From assembly GCA_002453165.1 (NCBI GenBank), contig DKGH01000118.1, positions 1-8,854 of the forward strand: a stretch of 8,854 nt of DNA. Reading direction: 5' to 3'. How positions within the stretch are numbered: position 1 is the stretch's first letter; every line of letters begins with the position of its first letter. The translations under genes were made by a program, and so were the position numbers. Under the pieces are notes generated by a model. It saw only the letters and a program-made list of their open reading frames with translations, ran no database searches and had not been told where the DNA came from. The DNA comes from Verrucomicrobia bacterium UBA6775. Lineage in GTDB: Bacteria > Verrucomicrobiota > Verrucomicrobiia > Limisphaerales > UBA1096. Positions 7,606 to 8,854 of this stretch are shown piece by piece.

Positions 7606-7788
7606 TTAATCGCAGCACTTCTTCTTACAAACTGTATTTGTTTTGTTTGTCTGAATTAAACCTGCGCTGTAATCAACTCTGTTAAGATTTTCTCCACTAG
7701 TCCCTTGAGTTTTAATACTGGAAGAAAGATAACCCAAAGCTCCTACAGAGATTCCAGCTAAGACCAAAAATGCAATAAGCAACCGCAT
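7606..7788 (-). CDS. Small membrane-anchored or secreted Cys peptide (60 aa)
   Basis: A 60-residue product with a hydrophobic N-terminal segment (about residues 3-21, LLIAFLVLAGISVGALGY) that acts as a signal anchor or signal peptide. A polar Ser/Thr/Asn-rich stretch follows, and the C-terminus is KTNTVCKKKCCD, with three cysteines in a CxxxCC arrangement. There is no lipobox Cys after the hydrophobic part. I do not recognise a family. The tail could bind a thiophilic metal outside the cytoplasmic membrane, which would fit the surrounding metal genes, but disulfide or redox roles are equally open. It is the first gene after the palindromic operator candidate, in the same direction as the HisI-like and COG0523 genes. 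The start codon lies inside the self-complementary CGCATGCG (7784-7791). Being a short ORF it could be spurious, but its placement, hydrophobic start and Cys tail argue that it is real. Confidence 0.62.
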   Translation of the reverse strand: MRLLIAFLVLAGISVGALGYLSSSIKTQGTSGENLNRVDYSAGLIQTNKTNTVCKKKCCD

Positions 7789-7815
7789 GCGATTGAGTTT
7801 CTTAAAAAAAGAACC

Positions 7816-7838
7816 TTAATGCAAATCTTTTGCATTAA
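7816..7838. promoter_or_regulatory. Perfect 10-3-10 palindrome, candidate Fur/Zur-family operator
   Basis: TTAATGCAAA (7816-7825) and TTTGCATTAA (7829-7838) are exact reverse complements separated by TCT. The site lies 28-50 bases upstream of the small Cys-peptide start, so a bound repressor could block the downstream three-gene unit. Length, AT-rich flanks and near-odd symmetry resemble Fur-superfamily boxes. Assignment to Zur rests on the gene content downstream. No second copy is seen elsewhere in the window. Confidence 0.55.
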
Positions 7839-7856
7839 AGGGGAAACATAATAAAA

Positions 7857-7885
7857 AGTATAAATTATTTTTATTTACTCTTTAA
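7857..7885 (-). promoter_or_regulatory. Candidate sigma70-type promoter for the small peptide-HisI-COG0523 unit
   Basis: On the minus strand TATACT (7862-7857) is a good -10 hexamer. It has a poor -35, TTAAAG (7885-7880), at 17 bases. Transcription would begin near 7850, placing the palindrome just downstream of the start point. An alternative -10, TATTAT (7853-7848), lies close by. The region is very AT-rich, so such matches are easy to find by chance. Confidence 0.3.
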
Positions 7886-7887
7886 GC

Positions 7888-7929
7888 ATAGGGCAGGAGG
7901 GAGTTTTTTAACGGGCTCCACCACCCTAT
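7888..7929. other. Interrupted hairpin in the regulatory gap
   Basis: ATAGGG (7888-7893) pairs with CCCTAT (7924-7929) and GGAG (7900-7903) with CTCC (7916-7919), separated by an internal loop and closed by a 12-base loop. There is no U-run directly after it on the minus strand. It could be part of a leader RNA, a short RNA or simply a second transcription-ending structure. It lies within the 281-base gap 7789-8069, in which I find no ORF with coding character. Confidence 0.35.
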
Positions 7930-7943
7930 TAGAGCCACAATTT

Positions 7944-7979
7944 AAAACAACCCCCACCCCGGAGGATGAGGGTTGTTTT
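7944..7979. terminator. Strong bidirectional rho-independent terminator
   Basis: AAAACAACCC (7944-7953) and GGGTTGTTTT (7970-7979) are perfect complements around a GC-rich 16-base loop. The A-rich 5' and T-rich 3' arms supply a U-tract in either direction. On the minus strand it stands about 90 bases after the MerC-like gene, so it should end that transcript and separate it from the operon beginning at 7788. Confidence 0.75.
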
Positions 7980-8069
7980 GTTTCCCTTAACTCATCGAAA
8001 CTAATTTAATTTTTGGAAGGTTAGTTAACCGGCAAATACTTATTAGCGATCTTTAAGAATTATGATTTT

Positions 8070-8513
8070 TTAAATACAACCAGAATCAGGACAGCGACAA
8101 TCATTATTTTTTGAATTACACTTTATAAGCCCAAGATTTAAGAAGTGAGATGCGGCAAGCATTCCACCTCCAGTTGCCGTCCCCATAAAGTGAGGCCAAC
8201 TTAAATCCTCTGAACAACAAATAGGCGGCGCACTTGCATGCGTCCCCATTAGTAGCGCCCCTCCAAAGAGAACCAAGCCAACTAACCAATATTTTTTATA
8301 TCTAAGGCTTGTCCTAATTGAGCAGCCTAGTGCAAGACAAACGGAGCCACCCGCAAACCAGAGTTCCAACTCCCGGTCAGCAATCCAAGTCCCTGCAATG
8401 AATGGCATTGCCATAATCAAGAACGGGAGACTTATGCAATGCACAGCACAAAGAGACGAAGCCGTGAAGCCCAATCGATCCCAAGTAATAAATGATGCGC
8501 CGTTATTGAACAT
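8070..8513 (-). CDS. MerC-domain membrane protein with Cys-rich C-terminal tail
   Basis: The product has 147 residues. The N-terminus WDRLGFTASSLCAVHCISLP (11-30) is the MerC signature: first helix with the metal motif C22-x2-H25-C26. About four membrane helices follow (13-40, 50-66, 75-91, 108-130), and the last ends in the typical AASHFLN. MerC proteins sit in the inner membrane and were first described carrying mercuric ions. Chromosomal homologues away from mer operons are common and are often linked to zinc-responsive genes. No merR, merA or merT is present, so mercury resistance is unlikely. Additional Cys are CC at 99-100 and a tail with C132, C139, C141 and C146, absent from many shorter MerC proteins, which may give an extra metal site. 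The gene lies 32 bases after the upstream His-rich protein gene and shares its direction, so the two are probably co-transcribed. No clear Shine-Dalgarno sequence. Confidence 0.87.
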   Translation of the reverse strand: MFNNGASFITWDRLGFTASSLCAVHCISLPFLIMAMPFIAGTWIADRELELWFAGGSVCLALGCSIRTSLRYKKYWLVGLVLFGGALLMGTHASAPPICCSEDLSWPHFMGTATGGGMLAASHFLNLGLIKCNSKNNDCRCPDSGCI

Positions 8514-8523
8514 TATTGTAAGT

Positions 8524-8545
8524 CAATACTCTTCGCAGGGTATTG
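8524..8545 (-). other. Intercistronic hairpin immediately after a stop codon
   Basis: On the minus strand CAATACCCT pairs with AGAGTATTG over a 4-base loop, with one G-U pair. The stem begins at the base after the TAA of the upstream gene and ends 10 bases before the MerC start codon. No U-tract follows, so it is not a classical terminator. It may protect the upstream message or adjust translation of the MerC gene. Confidence 0.4.
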
Positions 8546-8854
8546 TTATTTAATCTTAATTCGGTAATACTGCTTGTTAAATAGTGCTTCGCGCTGATCA
8601 ATGAAATCAACCGAACCCCCATTTCCTTTGACCTCACCAATCTCCTCCCATTTCTTTAAGTCGTGAGAAGCTTCAATCTCATAGGTCAAATCAGCTTTTG
8701 TCTCGAATGATAAGGAGAAGGGAGATGCTCCGATCGAGTAAGCACCTATTGTCAGATCGTCATGGCCATGAGAGTCATCGTCATGATCCGCTTCCTCGAC
8801 TTCAAAGAGTAGCTCAAACTTCTCACTTCGAGTCTCTTCTCCATTAGCAGCGAG
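8546..8854 (-). CDS. C-terminal end of a probable exported protein with His/Asp-rich segment (5' end beyond window)
   Basis: An open frame runs from the right edge to TAA at 8548-8546, giving 102 residues. A metal-ligand-rich stretch DHDDDSHGHDD (visible residues 23-33, bases 8788-8756) is followed by a beta-rich C-terminal domain containing TYEIEASHDLKKWEEIGEV (57-75), then VDFIDQREALFNKQYYRIKI. This 'Y-E-S-DL-W … F-D … FYR' pattern is familiar to me from the C-termini of many secreted Verrucomicrobia proteins. The His/Asp run is typical of zinc-binding loops in zinc transporters and periplasmic zinc proteins. With the MerC-like gene 32 bases downstream, it probably belongs to the same metal-responsive transcript. 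The N-terminal part, and hence the actual function, lies outside the window. Confidence 0.75.
   Translation of the reverse strand, partial: LAANGEETRSEKFELLFEVEEADHDDDSHGHDDLTIGAYSIGASPFSLSFETKADLTYEIEASHDLKKWEEIGEVKGNGGSVDFIDQREALFNKQYYRIKIK

Noticed and set aside
7789..8069. Riboswitch or tRNA in the intergenic gap
   Set aside because: The two hairpins do not match a riboswitch class I know, and no cloverleaf or TPsiC-like arm is present.
8070..8513. Mercury-resistance (mer) operon
   Set aside because: Only a MerC-type protein is present. There is no MerR, MerA, MerT or MerP, and the neighbours point to zinc handling.

Overview
The window looks like a fragment of a Verrucomicrobiota (or related PVC-group) genome. 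Two things point there. One is a large secreted c-type cytochrome with the PVC-typical 'membrane-bound dehydrogenase' N-terminus and 'putative heme-binding' C-terminus. The other, at the right edge, is the end of a protein with a 'YEIEASHDLKKW'-type C-terminal domain of the kind common in exported Verrucomicrobia proteins. No RNA gene, CRISPR array, transposase or integrase is visible.

Left part (1-5922, plus strand). The 3' end of an unrecognised gene (1-414) is followed by a conserved cytosolic protein of unknown function (555-1973). Next comes a 1298-residue exported protein (2026-5922) with, in order, a signal peptide, a TIGR02604-like propeller/dehydrogenase domain with two DxDxDG loops, HEAT-like helices, a tandemly duplicated beta-rich domain, more helices and a CxxCH cytochrome c domain. 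Positions 555-5922 are GC-rich. This half carries an over-abundant palindrome, CTTGGCCAAG, in more than one reading frame.

Right part (5923-8854, minus strand, clearly AT-richer). All genes point the other way and appear to form a metal-limitation locus, most plausibly zinc. In transcription order they are: the end of an exported protein with a His/Asp-rich segment (8854-8546), a MerC-family membrane protein with a Cys-rich tail (8513-8070), a bidirectional terminator and a second hairpin, a promoter-like sequence and a perfect 10-3-10 palindrome resembling a Fur/Zur-family operator, a 60-residue exported or anchored peptide ending CKKKCCD (7788-7606), a HisI-like phosphoribosyl-AMP cyclohydrolase paralogue lacking one of the three zinc Cys ligands (7551-7039), and a COG0523/CobW-type GTPase with a GCACC metal motif (6996-6010). 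COG0523 GTPases and duplicated zinc-enzyme genes such as hisI are known companions in Zur regulons. The metal assignment is therefore well motivated, but it remains an inference.

The most notable items are the zinc-type locus with its Cys-to-Asp HisI paralogue and small Cys peptide, the palindromic operator candidate, and the frame-independent CTTGGCCAAG repeats.
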